Positions 52,135-60,933 of a DNA stretch of 64,000 bases are shown piece after piece; within the stretch, counting starts at the first letter, position 1; each line of letters opens with the position of its first letter. Origin of the DNA: an uncultured Oscillospiraceae bacterium (GTDB taxonomy: Bacteria > Bacillota > Clostridia > Oscillospirales > Oscillospiraceae); assembly GCA_947623745.1 (NCBI GenBank), contig CANQHN010000002.1, forward strand, positions 62,001 to 126,000, in the 5' to 3' direction. A model generated the notes under the pieces. That model did no database searches. It was not told where the DNA came from and was given only the letters and a program-made list of their open reading frames with translations. Both the position numbers and the translations under genes were made by a program.

Positions 52135-53277
52135 ATGAAACTTCCGAGAAAACTGGGCTCCAGGTTCGCCGCCGGCATTTTGGCCGCGGCGGTCATGGTA
52201 ACGCCCGCCATGGCCGCCGCCGGAACCGTGAACGCTGACGGAGGCCTGCGCCTGCGCACCAATGCGAGCACCAATTCCGACATCATCACCCTGCTGCCCA
52301 ACGGCACCTCCGTGGAGGTGCTGGGCGACGCCCAGGACGGCTGGTATCAGGTATCCTACAGCGGCTGGACCGGCTACGTCTCCGGCGACTACCTGAACGT
52401 CTCCTCCGGGCAGGTGAAGGTCGCCGCCGCCCAGGCCGACACGGTTGCCGATCCCTCTGACGGCGTCACCGGCACGGTCAATGCGGTGGGCGGCCTGCGG
52501 CTGCGCAACGGCTCGGGCACCAGCGCCGCCATCCTCACCGTGGTGCCCAACGGCACCGTGGTCCCTGTCTCCGGCATCACCGAGGACGGCTGGTTCCAGG
52601 TCACCTACAAGGGCACCGTGGGCTATGTGTCCGGCGAGTATCTGGAGCTGGACGAGGACGACGTGCAGACCCTGGAGCGGGTGGGCGACCCCATCTACGG
52701 CCGGGTCACCGACGGGCCCCTGAATATCCGCTCCGGCCCCTCCACCGACTACCCCCGGGTGCGCCAGCTGAGAGTGGGCGCCGTGGTGCAGATCATCGAG
52801 GAGAACAACGGCTGGTATCAGATCGCTGACGGCTTCATCTCCGGCGAGTACATCGAGATCATCGACGCCGCTGAGGCCGCCGCCGCGACCACAGCCTCCG
52901 GCACCGCCGCCCAGATCGTGGAGTTTGCCAAGCAGTTCCTGGGCTACCCCTACGTGTACGGCGGCACCTCTCCCCGCGGGTTTGACTGCTCCGGCTTCGC
53001 CAAGTACGTCTACTCCAACTTCGGCATCACCCTGAACCGCACCGCCTCCGCCCAGATGGACAACGGCACTCCCGTCTCCAAGGGCGAGCTCCAGCCGGGC
53101 GACCTGGTATTCTTCCTCAAGGCCGGCAGCTCCGCCAGCAGGGCCTCCCACGTGGGCATCTACATCGGCAACGGACAGTTCATCCACGCCTCCACCTCCC
53201 GCACCGGCGTCATCATCACCGACATCAACTCCTCCTACTACGTCAACAGCTTTGTCGGCGGCCGACGCCTGGTATAA
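52135..53277 (+). CDS. Secreted SH3-NlpC/P60 endopeptidase
   Basis: 380 residues. Signal peptide to about 27 (PAMAAA), three bacterial SH3 domains (about 30-90, 112-170, 188-245; each with LRLR/LNIR and GYVSG/FISG), a short Ala linker, then the NlpC/P60 domain (about 260-380) with catalytic Cys in FDCSGF, His in ASHVGIYIG and the third polar residue His in FIHAS. Cuts gamma-D-glutamyl-diaminopimelate links in peptidoglycan. Forty-eight bases after the 97-aa gene. Confidence 0.94.
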   Translation: MKLPRKLGSRFAAGILAAAVMVTPAMAAAGTVNADGGLRLRTNASTNSDIITLLPNGTSVEVLGDAQDGWYQVSYSGWTGYVSGDYLNVSSGQVKVAAAQADTVADPSDGVTGTVNAVGGLRLRNGSGTSAAILTVVPNGTVVPVSGITEDGWFQVTYKGTVGYVSGEYLELDEDDVQTLERVGDPIYGRVTDGPLNIRSGPSTDYPRVRQLRVGAVVQIIEENNGWYQIADGFISGEYIEIIDAAEAAAATTASGTAAQIVEFAKQFLGYPYVYGGTSPRGFDCSGFAKYVYSNFGITLNRTASAQMDNGTPVSKGELQPGDLVFFLKAGSSASRASHVGIYIGNGQFIHASTSRTGVIITDINSSYYVNSFVGGRRLV

Positions 53278-53286
53278 CGCAATACA

Positions 53287-53327
53287 TAAAGGGCCCGGAA
53301 CCAGCTCGGTTCCGGGCCCTTTTTTGT
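53287..53327. terminator. Bidirectional terminator
   Basis: AGGGCCCGGAACC/GGTTCCGGGCCCT stem, T6 rightward and a TTTATG leftward tail, between converging genes. Confidence 0.85.
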
Positions 53328-55535
53328 TTATTTCCGCTCCAGCAGCTCCAGGAGCAGCCTCTCATTCTCCCCGGCGGCCCGGGTCAGGGCGGCGGATTTC
53401 TCCTGCAGGCGGGCCTTCACGGCGGTATAGTCAGACATCAGCGCGTCGGCCTGGGCGATGGCCTGCTCCCGGCGGAAGTCGGTGACCCGGCCGGCGGAGG
53501 GCATCCCCAGCTCCTCCAGGTAGCTGGCCACCTTGGGGTCGTAGTCCAGGCCCAGGGTGGGCACCGCCATCCGTGCGGCGAAGATCAGGGTGTGCAGGCG
53601 CATGGCCACGCACAGCTTGGCCTCCCCCAGCACCCCCATCAGCTCCCTGGGGGAGCAGTGGGCCTCCAGGATGTGGAAGGGCTCCTCCATGGCGCCGCTC
53701 ACCTCCCGGGCGGCCCGCAGGTCCCGCTGGGGCTGCATCAGCAGGAACAGCAGCTCCAGGCCGTAGGTCCGGCGCAGGTGGTCGCACAGGGCGGCCAGCT
53801 CCCCGCTGAAGCCGCCCGTCTCCGGCCATTCCCGCACGGAAATGGCGGCGAAGGGGGCACCGGGCCGCAGGCCGGCCTGGCCCAGCAGCTCCCGGGCCCG
53901 CGCTCTGGGGGCCGGGTCCAGCTGGAACACCGGGTCGGCGGTGACATACAGATCGGACCGCTCCACTCCCATCTCCCGCAGCTCCTGGGCGGAGTTGTGG
54001 TCCCGGAGGGTGACCAGAGCGGCCTGCTCCACCGCCCGCTTCACCCGACGGCGGTTGGCGGGCCTGTCCACCGGGCCGATGCCGTTGGCGTAGAGCATCA
54101 CCGGCTTGTGGAGCATCCGGGCGGCACGGATGATGGCAAGGTAATACAGGATGGACCGGGTGGAGGTGCGGTCCTGGAGCAGGCTCCCGCCCCCGGAGAT
54201 CAGCGCGTCGCACCGGCGCAGGGCCTTCATCACGTTCCAGACACTGAACCGGGGCAGGGCCTCCAGGCCGTAATTCTTCCGGGTCTCCTCCGGGTCGTTG
54301 GACAGCACCGTGACCGCGATCTCGTCGCTGGCCCGGGTGATGGACTGGTGGATGGACTGTAAAATGGCGTCGTCCCCGGCGTTGGAAAAGCCGTAGTAGC
54401 CGCTCATGACCACGTGGTACTTCCGGCGGCGCACCTGCTCGTACATATCCAGGCAGTCCTGGGCCATGCGGCGCACCGAGTAGTGGTCCAGGATGACCTG
54501 GCGGCCGTAGGCGCCCAGCCGCTCCTTCTCCCCCGCCGGCAGAGCCAGAGCGGCGGCCAGATCCCGCCGCAGGACAGCGGGCTCGGACATGGGCAGGCCC
54601 CGGCAGCAGAAGTTGCCCAGCCGGGCCTCCTCCAGCTTTTCCGGGCCAAACAGGCCCTGGTAGCCCTCGTTGCCTGCCACGATGACGGGCTTTCCGGCGG
54701 CCATGGCCTCCAATGCCGAGCGGGAGACCCCCACGAACACGTCCCCGGCGGCGGCGATCTCGTTGATATCGGTGCGGGGACCGGGCATGACGATGCAGGT
54801 GCGGCCAAGTTTTATGTTAACTTGTTCCGCCCTGGCCCGCAGCTCCTCGTAGACGTTCCCGCCCCCGGCGATAAGCAGCTGCATGCCGGGGACCAGCCGG
54901 TCCAGCTCCGGGGCGATCTCGATGAGCTGCCGGGCCACCAGGGCCCGGTCCTCGTCCATCCGGCTGACATAGGAGACGATGGGCCTCCCGCCGTCCAGGC
55001 AGAACTCGGCCAGCACCCGCTCCCGGGAGACCGCGGGGGAGAACTTTTCCGTGTCGATGCCGTTGATGGTGACGGAGATGTGCTCCTCCGGCAGGCCGTA
55101 CTCCCGGATGAGGTAGGCCTTGATATCGTCGGAGACGGCGATGGTGCGCTCCCCCCAGTTGGTCAGGTAGCGCAGGGCGCCGCTGGTGTCGAACACCCAG
55201 TGGGCGGTGGTGACGAAGGGGAATTTCAGGCTGGCCTGCAGCGTCCCGCACAGGAAGGCCGGGATGCGGGCGTGGGCGTGGACGATGTCGGGCTTCTCCC
55301 GGCGGATGACCTCCCCCAGCAGCTTCCGGGCGCGGAGCATATCCCCCACGTCCCGGCGGTGGAGGGGGGCCGCGTAGTGGCGGATGCCGGCGGCGGTGAC
55401 CTCCGGGACGTAGACTCCGCCGTTGGAGACGATGACCACGTCGTGCCCCTGGGCTCTGAGCTGCTTGGACAGCTCCACGATGTGGGTCTCCGCTCCGCCG
55501 ATATCCAGGCCCATGGTGGCCATCAGGATCTTCAT
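53328..55535 (-). CDS. csaB: GT4 glycosyltransferase fused to CsaB-type pyruvyltransferase
   Basis: 735 residues. The N-terminal half (1-370) is a GT-B glycosyltransferase: GLDIGGAETHIVEL, HAHARIPAF, VSRSALEAMAAGKPVIVAGNEG (GT4 donor Glu loop). The C-terminal half (370-735) is CsaB: MSGYYGFSNAGDDAILQSI, LISGGGSLLQDRTSTRSILYYL, YANGIGPVDRP, SVREW and AMRLHTLIFAA. CsaB adds pyruvate to the secondary wall polymer that SLH domains bind. Ends the murJ operon, and an SLH protein is encoded 5 kb away. Confidence 0.93.
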   Translation of the reverse strand: MKILMATMGLDIGGAETHIVELSKQLRAQGHDVVIVSNGGVYVPEVTAAGIRHYAAPLHRRDVGDMLRARKLLGEVIRREKPDIVHAHARIPAFLCGTLQASLKFPFVTTAHWVFDTSGALRYLTNWGERTIAVSDDIKAYLIREYGLPEEHISVTINGIDTEKFSPAVSRERVLAEFCLDGGRPIVSYVSRMDEDRALVARQLIEIAPELDRLVPGMQLLIAGGGNVYEELRARAEQVNIKLGRTCIVMPGPRTDINEIAAAGDVFVGVSRSALEAMAAGKPVIVAGNEGYQGLFGPEKLEEARLGNFCCRGLPMSEPAVLRRDLAAALALPAGEKERLGAYGRQVILDHYSVRRMAQDCLDMYEQVRRRKYHVVMSGYYGFSNAGDDAILQSIHQSITRASDEIAVTVLSNDPEETRKNYGLEALPRFSVWNVMKALRRCDALISGGGSLLQDRTSTRSILYYLAIIRAARMLHKPVMLYANGIGPVDRPANRRRVKRAVEQAALVTLRDHNSAQELREMGVERSDLYVTADPVFQLDPAPRARARELLGQAGLRPGAPFAAISVREWPETGGFSGELAALCDHLRRTYGLELLFLLMQPQRDLRAAREVSGAMEEPFHILEAHCSPRELMGVLGEAKLCVAMRLHTLIFAARMAVPTLGLDYDPKVASYLEELGMPSAGRVTDFRREQAIAQADALMSDYTAVKARLQEKSAALTRAAGENERLLLELLERK

Positions 55536-55547
55536 CGCGGCACCCCT

Positions 55548-56051
55548 TTACAGGATCTGGCTGATCGTGCCGTTGAACTCGGCATAGGCGGTGTAGTAGG
55601 TCCGGGCAGCGTTGACACCCAGCTCATAGACCCGGTTGATGACGTAGTGGCCGTTGCTGACCCGGCCGCTGCCCTTCACTGTGAGCAGCAGGTTGCAGTA
55701 GTCCTCGTTGGTCAGGGTGGTAAAGCGGCCGCTGGGGAGCAGCTCGGTCTTGGAGCCGGGGCCGGGCAGGCGCTCCACCTGCTGGATGATGCCCAGGGGG
55801 CCGCTGCCGCTGGAGTTGTTCACGTCGTACAGGCTGTCCCCCACCTGGATGGCCTCGGCCACGTTGGTGGGGATGCACTCCACCAGGCAGGTGAAGGTGA
55901 TGGGGGTGTCCGCGGAGCTGGTGTTGGTGACCTGCATACTGCCCCGCAGGTTCAGTGCGACCGCGATAAAGGCCACCACCAGCACCACCAGCAGGTCGAT
56001 GACGCTCACCTTGCCTAACAGGCGGCCGTTCTTGTCGATGATCCTGCTCAT
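55548..56051 (-). CDS. DUF4330-like membrane-anchored protein, copy 1
   Basis: 167 residues. MSRIIDKNGRLLGKVSVIDLLVVLVVAFIAVAL opening (the DUF4330 pattern: short cytoplasmic tail, one helix), then an outer beta-rich domain with GDSLYDVNNSSGSGPLGIIQQVE. Function unknown. Start overlaps the paralogue upstream by 4 bases. Lies in a polysaccharide export/assembly operon, so it may help polymer assembly at the membrane. Confidence 0.78.
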   Translation of the reverse strand: MSRIIDKNGRLLGKVSVIDLLVVLVVAFIAVALNLRGSMQVTNTSSADTPITFTCLVECIPTNVAEAIQVGDSLYDVNNSSGSGPLGIIQQVERLPGPGSKTELLPSGRFTTLTNEDYCNLLLTVKGSGRVSNGHYVINRVYELGVNAARTYYTAYAEFNGTISQIL

Positions 56052-56548
56052 CCCTGCTCCCCCCTCTCAATGGAGTACACTTCACCGGAACCGATATAGC
56101 CCGGGCCCTTGACGCGGACCGCGGCCCCCACCCGCAGGGCGTAGCCGCCGCCCACCGACACCTGGGACTCGCTGATCTCGGCGGCGCTCTCCACCTGGAT
56201 ATACACGTCCTCCCGGCCGGGGACCTCGGCCTTGTAGTAGGAGAGGGTCTCCTCGTCGATGGCGTAGCAGCTGGCGGGGACCACTTCAGCGGACACCACC
56301 GTGCCCAGGGGGTAGTTTTGCACGATGTCGGTCAGGTCGTCGCCGGGCTGGACCAGCGCTCCGGACCCCTCCATCATCCGCTTGACGCACAGGGTGTAGC
56401 GGACGGTCTGGGCGGGGGCGGCGGAGGGCGCGGCGGCCGGGCGCATCCGGCTCCAAATCAGGAAGGCCGCCACCGCCAGGGCCGCCAGGATCACCAGCGC
56501 GTCAAACAGGTTCAGTCGAAACCGGAACTTCTCATTTTTTTGTTCCAT
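56048..56548 (-). CDS. DUF4330-like membrane-anchored protein, copy 2
   Basis: 166 residues. Basic tail MEQKNEKFRFRLNLFDALVILAALAVAAFL, one helix, Ala/Pro linker, and an outer domain with GDDLTDIVQNYPLGTVVSAEVVP that parallels copy 1 (GDSLYDV...LGIIQQV). Paralogue of the next gene. RBS AAAGGAGC. Overlaps the GT4 gene end by 17 bases. Function unknown. Confidence 0.7.
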   Translation of the reverse strand: MEQKNEKFRFRLNLFDALVILAALAVAAFLIWSRMRPAAAPSAAPAQTVRYTLCVKRMMEGSGALVQPGDDLTDIVQNYPLGTVVSAEVVPASCYAIDEETLSYYKAEVPGREDVYIQVESAAEISESQVSVGGGYALRVGAAVRVKGPGYIGSGEVYSIERGEQG

Positions 56549-57662
56549 GGTTGGCTCCTTTCAGAATGTCCAGGTAGACATTCTCCACATTTTGGGCGAA
56601 GATCTCGCCGGTGTACTTCTCCAGGTAGAGCTCCCGGGCCCGCCGGGACATCTCCGTGCGCTCCTCCGGGCGGTCCATCAGCCGCGCGGCACACCCGGCC
56701 AGGGCGGCGGCGTCCCCGTTGGGGAATACCAGGCCGTTCTCCCCGTCAACGATCAGGTCCGGGTTGCCCCCGCAGCTGCTGACCACGGCGGGCAAGCCCA
56801 TGCTCATCCCCTCCAGCAGAGACAGGCTGGAGGTCTCGCTCTGGGTGGAGGCGTTGATCTGGAGGTCCATGGCCCACAGGGCCCGCTCCACCTCCCGCAC
56901 GAAGCCGGCGAACACCACGCTGCCCGGCGGGAGGGACGCGGCCCGCTCCTTTAAGGCGGGGAGGCGGCTTCCCTCCCCCGCTATCAGCACCCGGGCGCCG
57001 CGGCCCTGGGCCAGCAGCCGCTCCAGGGCGTCCAAGAGGATACCGTGGCCCTTGTACTCCTCTACCCGGGCCAGGATGCCCAGCACGAAGTCCCCGTCCC
57101 CGAAACCGTACTCAGCCCGGGCCTGCCGGCGCTGCTCCGGCGTTGGCGCGGGGATGGGCGCCACGCCGTTGTAAAACACGTGGATGCGCCGCTCCGGGAT
57201 ACCGGAGGCCATCAGCAGCTCCCGGGCGGACTGGCCCACGGCCAGAACCCCGTCAGCCAGCAGGGCGTCCGCCGCCCGGTTGGCCAGCTTCCCCGGCGGG
57301 GTGGCCATCAGCCCGTGGGGCGGAAAGGCGCAGTGCTTGGTATACACCACTTTTCTCCCCTCCAGCCGGGCGGCCACCCGGCCGGACAGGGCACCGTGGG
57401 TGTGGACCAGGTCGGGCTTCAATTCACGGATCAGGTCCCTGAGCGCCCGCACGTCGTCCCGGTGGAAGGAGCGGTCCGCCATGCCCCCCACCTCATAAAC
57501 AGCGGCGCCGGCCCCCTCCAGGGGCCCTTTCAGGGCGCTGCCCGCGGGGATGGCCACCAGGAGCTCGAAGCGCCTCCGGTCGGCGTACCGCAGGTAGTTG
57601 AGCAGCACCCGGCCGGCCCCGCCGATGTTGGTGTCGCTGATGATGTTCAGCACCCGGATCAT
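56532..57662 (-). CDS. GT4-family glycosyltransferase
   Basis: 376 residues. GT-B fold: NIISDTNIGGAGRVLLNYL, HTHGALSGRVAARL, ILARVEEYKGHGILLDAL, INASTQSETSSLSLLEGMSMGLPAVVSSCGGNPDLI (GT4 donor-site E-x7-E). Adds a sugar to a lipid-linked or nascent surface polymer, donor unknown. ATG 57662 (GGGAGG upstream) overlaps the previous gene by 4 bases. Confidence 0.93.
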   Translation of the reverse strand: MIRVLNIISDTNIGGAGRVLLNYLRYADRRRFELLVAIPAGSALKGPLEGAGAAVYEVGGMADRSFHRDDVRALRDLIRELKPDLVHTHGALSGRVAARLEGRKVVYTKHCAFPPHGLMATPPGKLANRAADALLADGVLAVGQSARELLMASGIPERRIHVFYNGVAPIPAPTPEQRRQARAEYGFGDGDFVLGILARVEEYKGHGILLDALERLLAQGRGARVLIAGEGSRLPALKERAASLPPGSVVFAGFVREVERALWAMDLQINASTQSETSSLSLLEGMSMGLPAVVSSCGGNPDLIVDGENGLVFPNGDAAALAGCAARLMDRPEERTEMSRRARELYLEKYTGEIFAQNVENVYLDILKGANHGTKK

Positions 57663-59104
57663 CCGGCCACCTCCCGCTCCGGCAGGGCGCTGCGCCTGGC
57701 GCACAGGCAGCCCAGAGACAGGTAGCTCCAGAACAGGAGCAGGACCCGGTAGTTATAGAAGGAGAAGTCGGTCATCCCCTGGACCAAAAACCCCCCGATC
57801 CCGCAGATGAAGGCGATGAGGAGCAGGCGGTCCGGCAGGTCACGCTCCCGCTTCAGCGCGCCGCACAGGTGGCGGAAGTAGCAGAAGAGCATCACGCCGA
57901 ACACCGCCAGGGCGCAGGCCCCCGCCTCGCAGACGATCTGTAAAAACAGGTTGTGGGAGTGCAGGGCGGTGGCGTGGTTGTAACTGTAAAAGGGGTAGAC
58001 GCTGTTGAAGGCGGCGGTGCCGGGGCCGATCCCGCACATCCAGTAGCCGTCCCTCAGCATGGCCAGCGTGCCCATCCAGATGGACACCCGGTAGGAGGAG
58101 GAGTTGTCCGTCAGGTTGCCGATGCTGGTGAACCGGCTGACCACCGAGTCCGGCAGGACGAAATACAGCGCCGCCAGGGCGAAGGGGGCCAGGATGATGA
58201 GCCTGGGGTTGAGCAGGATGAAGAAGGCCGCGCCGGCGCACAGCAGGCCCAGCCATGCCCCCCGGGACATAGTGAGCAGCATACACACGCACATCACGCC
58301 GCAGCAGCAGAAATAAAAGACCCGCTCCCCCGTTCTCCTGCTGCCCAGCAGCTTGGCCCCGCCCAGGGGGATGGCCAGGATCAGGTACTGGCCAAGCATG
58401 TTGGGGTTCTCCAGGGTGGCATACGCCCGGAAGGTGTCGCCGAACATGTCCTTGTCCACCCAGGCCGCCGCCTGATAGCCCCAGCGAAAGACGTACTGGA
58501 GGATGCCGCAGACGGACACCGCCGCGGCGGCCAGAACCATCAGGAAGAGGATGAAGTCCAGCTGGCTGCGGCTGGTGACGGCGTTGTAGAGCACCACGGC
58601 AAACAGGATGAAGGCCACGGTCAGGATACCGGGCTGGAGGCTTCCGGCCAGGTCCACCGACAGGGCGGTGCCGGCCAGGTAGACCGCCGCGTAGAGGATG
58701 ATATAGCGGTTGATGGGTGAGTAGGCCAGCTCCCGCCCCGGCTCCCGCAGCAGGCGCAGGGCCAGGGAGCAGTACCCCACCCCGGCCAGGCCCAGCACCG
58801 CCATGGTGGGCAGGATGGGGGCCAGAGCGGCGGCCGCTCCGCACCAGAACCAGGTCTGGAGGAAGATGCTGCCGCTGAACAGCTTGTCCAGCCGCAGGGC
58901 GCGATAGAGTTTACATAATATTTCCCGTATCTTCTGCCACAGGCGGAAGAATACGCTGCTCCGGCTGGTCTCCTCCCCCGCCAGGGGGGCCAGGAATGCC
59001 TGCACCACCCGGCTGTTCTCCCACTGCGCGCCGAACCACAGGCACACCGCAGCCAGGAACCGGCCCAGCAGGCTGGACCGCCAGATTCGCATGATCGCTT
59101 CCAT
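57659..59104 (-). CDS. O-antigen ligase/polymerase-like membrane protein
   Basis: 481 residues with about twelve membrane helices. The Wzy/WaaL pattern shows in a large outer loop with FDTF-like GDTFRAYATLENPNMLGQYL, then MSRGAWLGLL, and GIGPGTAAFNSVYPFYSYNHATALHSHNLFLQIVCEAG, containing the conserved His pair. Would polymerise or transfer a lipid-linked glycan. Starts 3 bases after murJ ends, in the same operon. Confidence 0.88.
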   Translation of the reverse strand: MEAIMRIWRSSLLGRFLAAVCLWFGAQWENSRVVQAFLAPLAGEETSRSSVFFRLWQKIREILCKLYRALRLDKLFSGSIFLQTWFWCGAAAALAPILPTMAVLGLAGVGYCSLALRLLREPGRELAYSPINRYIILYAAVYLAGTALSVDLAGSLQPGILTVAFILFAVVLYNAVTSRSQLDFILFLMVLAAAAVSVCGILQYVFRWGYQAAAWVDKDMFGDTFRAYATLENPNMLGQYLILAIPLGGAKLLGSRRTGERVFYFCCCGVMCVCMLLTMSRGAWLGLLCAGAAFFILLNPRLIILAPFALAALYFVLPDSVVSRFTSIGNLTDNSSSYRVSIWMGTLAMLRDGYWMCGIGPGTAAFNSVYPFYSYNHATALHSHNLFLQIVCEAGACALAVFGVMLFCYFRHLCGALKRERDLPDRLLLIAFICGIGGFLVQGMTDFSFYNYRVLLLFWSYLSLGCLCARRSALPEREVAG

Positions 59105-59107
59105 AGC

Positions 59108-60667
59108 TCAACCTCGTTTCAGGATACGTTTCGCCAAGTCCCACACCAGCCCGGCCTCCCGCAGCCGCAGGAGCAGGGCCAGGGGGAAGTAGACGGCCAC
59201 GCCGGCCAGCACCGCGCAGCCGATGGAGAACAGCAGACCCAGCTTGCCGCCCAGCGCGCCGCTGCTCACAGCGAGGGCGGCCCAGGCGGCTGCTGCCATC
59301 CCGGCGGCGGCCAGGGCCATTTTGCCCAGCTCCACCAGGAAGGCGCCGCTCAAAAAGCCCTCCCCCCGCCGCTCCAGGGGCAGGTCCAGCAGCAGGGCGT
59401 ACACTGTGGAGGACACGGCGGAGGCGATGGCCAGGCCGGCCACCCCCAGCCTCTGGGTGAGGGCCATACACAGGCCCAGGTTCACCCCGATGGACAGCAG
59501 CCCCGCCACCAGCGGTCCTCTCCCCTGCTGCCGGGCGAAGTAGGCCCGGCTGAGGATGTTCTGGGCGGCGTAGCCCACCATGCCCAGGGACACCCAGAAC
59601 AGGCCCTGGGCGGTGATATCCACGGCGAAGGCGTCGAACTGGCCGTCGCCGTAGATCAGCTCCACCAGCGGGCGGGAGATCACCATCAGCCCCGCCGCCA
59701 TGGGCAGCACAAAAAACAGACAGCCGTGCATGGTGACCGACAGGGTCTCCCGGAACTCCCCCTCCCGGTCGCCGGCGGTGAGCCGGGACAGGCGGGGGAA
59801 GATGACGTTGGTGATGGACAGCACAAAGACCCCGGCGATGACCAGATACAGGTTGGTGGAGATCTCGATGGCGGCCACCCCGGCCCCGTCGTATAGGTGG
59901 GAGCCGAACCGGGAGTTGATGGTCAGGTTGATGGGCTGCACCCAGGTGGACACCATCACGGGGAGCATGAGGGCAAAGACCTTTTTCATCCCGTCGGAGC
60001 GCACCTCCAGCCCCGGATAGTACCGGAACCCCTTTCTCCTCAGCGCGGGCATCTGCACCAGGGCCTGGAGCAGCCACCCCACCAGGAAGGCCCCCGCCAG
60101 GCCGTAGACGCCCATGGAGCTGTCCAGGAAAAGGAAGTACAGGATGATGACCCCGTTGGACACCACGCTGATGAGGGCGGGCACGTTGAACTCCCCCAGG
60201 GACTGGAGCACCCCCACGAAGGAGAAGGCCACCCCGGTGAAGAACACCGTGGGGAACAGCATCCGGGTCAGAGAGACGGCCAGGGCGGCGGTCTGGGCGT
60301 CGTACCCGTCGGCGAACAGGTTCACCAGCGGGCCGGCAAAGACCGCCCCCAGCGCCGACAGGGCGGCGCACAGCAGGGCCATGACAGTGATGAAGTTCCC
60401 GCCGAACCGGAAGGCCTCCTCCCTGCCCTTTTTGGTCAGGTACTCGCTGAACACGGGGATGAAGCAGGCGGTGATGGCCGAGGCAAATACCGCGTCAAAA
60501 AACACCCTGGGGATCCGGCTGGCGGTGTAGAAGGCGTTGGCCTGCATCCCCACGCCGTAGTGGACGGCCAGCAGCCGGTCCCGGTACAGGCCCAGCAGCT
60601 TGCCCGCCAGGGTGATGGCCATCATCACGCCGATGGTCCGTGTGGAATTGTCCCGGTCCTCCGGCAT
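59108..60667 (-). CDS. murJ: MurJ-type lipid II/polyprenyl-glycan flippase
   Basis: 519 residues, about fourteen helices of the MOP superfamily. MurJ marks: ASRIPRVFFDAVFASAITACFIPVFSEYL near 55, LTRMLFPTVFFTGVAFSFVGVLQS, PVMVSTWVQPINLTINSRFGS, and ISRPLVELIYGDGQFDAFAV. Start ATG 60667 (GAGAGGGG upstream) rather than 60706. As first gene of a polysaccharide operon it may flip that glycan precursor rather than lipid II; both are possible. Confidence 0.9.
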   Translation of the reverse strand: MPEDRDNSTRTIGVMMAITLAGKLLGLYRDRLLAVHYGVGMQANAFYTASRIPRVFFDAVFASAITACFIPVFSEYLTKKGREEAFRFGGNFITVMALLCAALSALGAVFAGPLVNLFADGYDAQTAALAVSLTRMLFPTVFFTGVAFSFVGVLQSLGEFNVPALISVVSNGVIILYFLFLDSSMGVYGLAGAFLVGWLLQALVQMPALRRKGFRYYPGLEVRSDGMKKVFALMLPVMVSTWVQPINLTINSRFGSHLYDGAGVAAIEISTNLYLVIAGVFVLSITNVIFPRLSRLTAGDREGEFRETLSVTMHGCLFFVLPMAAGLMVISRPLVELIYGDGQFDAFAVDITAQGLFWVSLGMVGYAAQNILSRAYFARQQGRGPLVAGLLSIGVNLGLCMALTQRLGVAGLAIASAVSSTVYALLLDLPLERRGEGFLSGAFLVELGKMALAAAGMAAAAWAALAVSSGALGGKLGLLFSIGCAVLAGVAVYFPLALLLRLREAGLVWDLAKRILKRG

Positions 60668-60716
60668 AGGACTGCCCCTCTCCCGCGGAAATTTGTGCCA
60701 GCGCAAAAACTAGTTT

Positions 60717-60745
60717 ATTTTACACCATGCTTGTCCGCATTTCAA
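60717..60745 (-). promoter_or_regulatory. Promoter of murJ-csaB operon
   Basis: TTGAAA, 17-bp spacer, TAAAAT, about 50 bases before murJ. Confidence 0.7.
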
Positions 60746-60810
60746 CCTTGCCCCGGGCGAATTCATGGGAAATTCATAAATTGTCCCGGACGGACCGGGA
60801 CTTTTTCCCA

Positions 60811-60839
60811 TTGCAACGGCCTACCTGTTGTGGTATGAT
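60811..60839 (+). promoter_or_regulatory. Promoter of SLH protein gene
   Basis: TTGCAA (60811-60816), 17-bp spacer, TATGAT (60834-60839), divergent from murJ. Confidence 0.65.
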
Positions 60840-60933
60840 AGCAAAAGCATCCCAATTTGTAGAACGATCCACCAAAGCTCTGTATGCCGCGCCCCTCCAC
60901 GTATCCGGCGCGGCGGAAAGGTACGGTCCCCAA

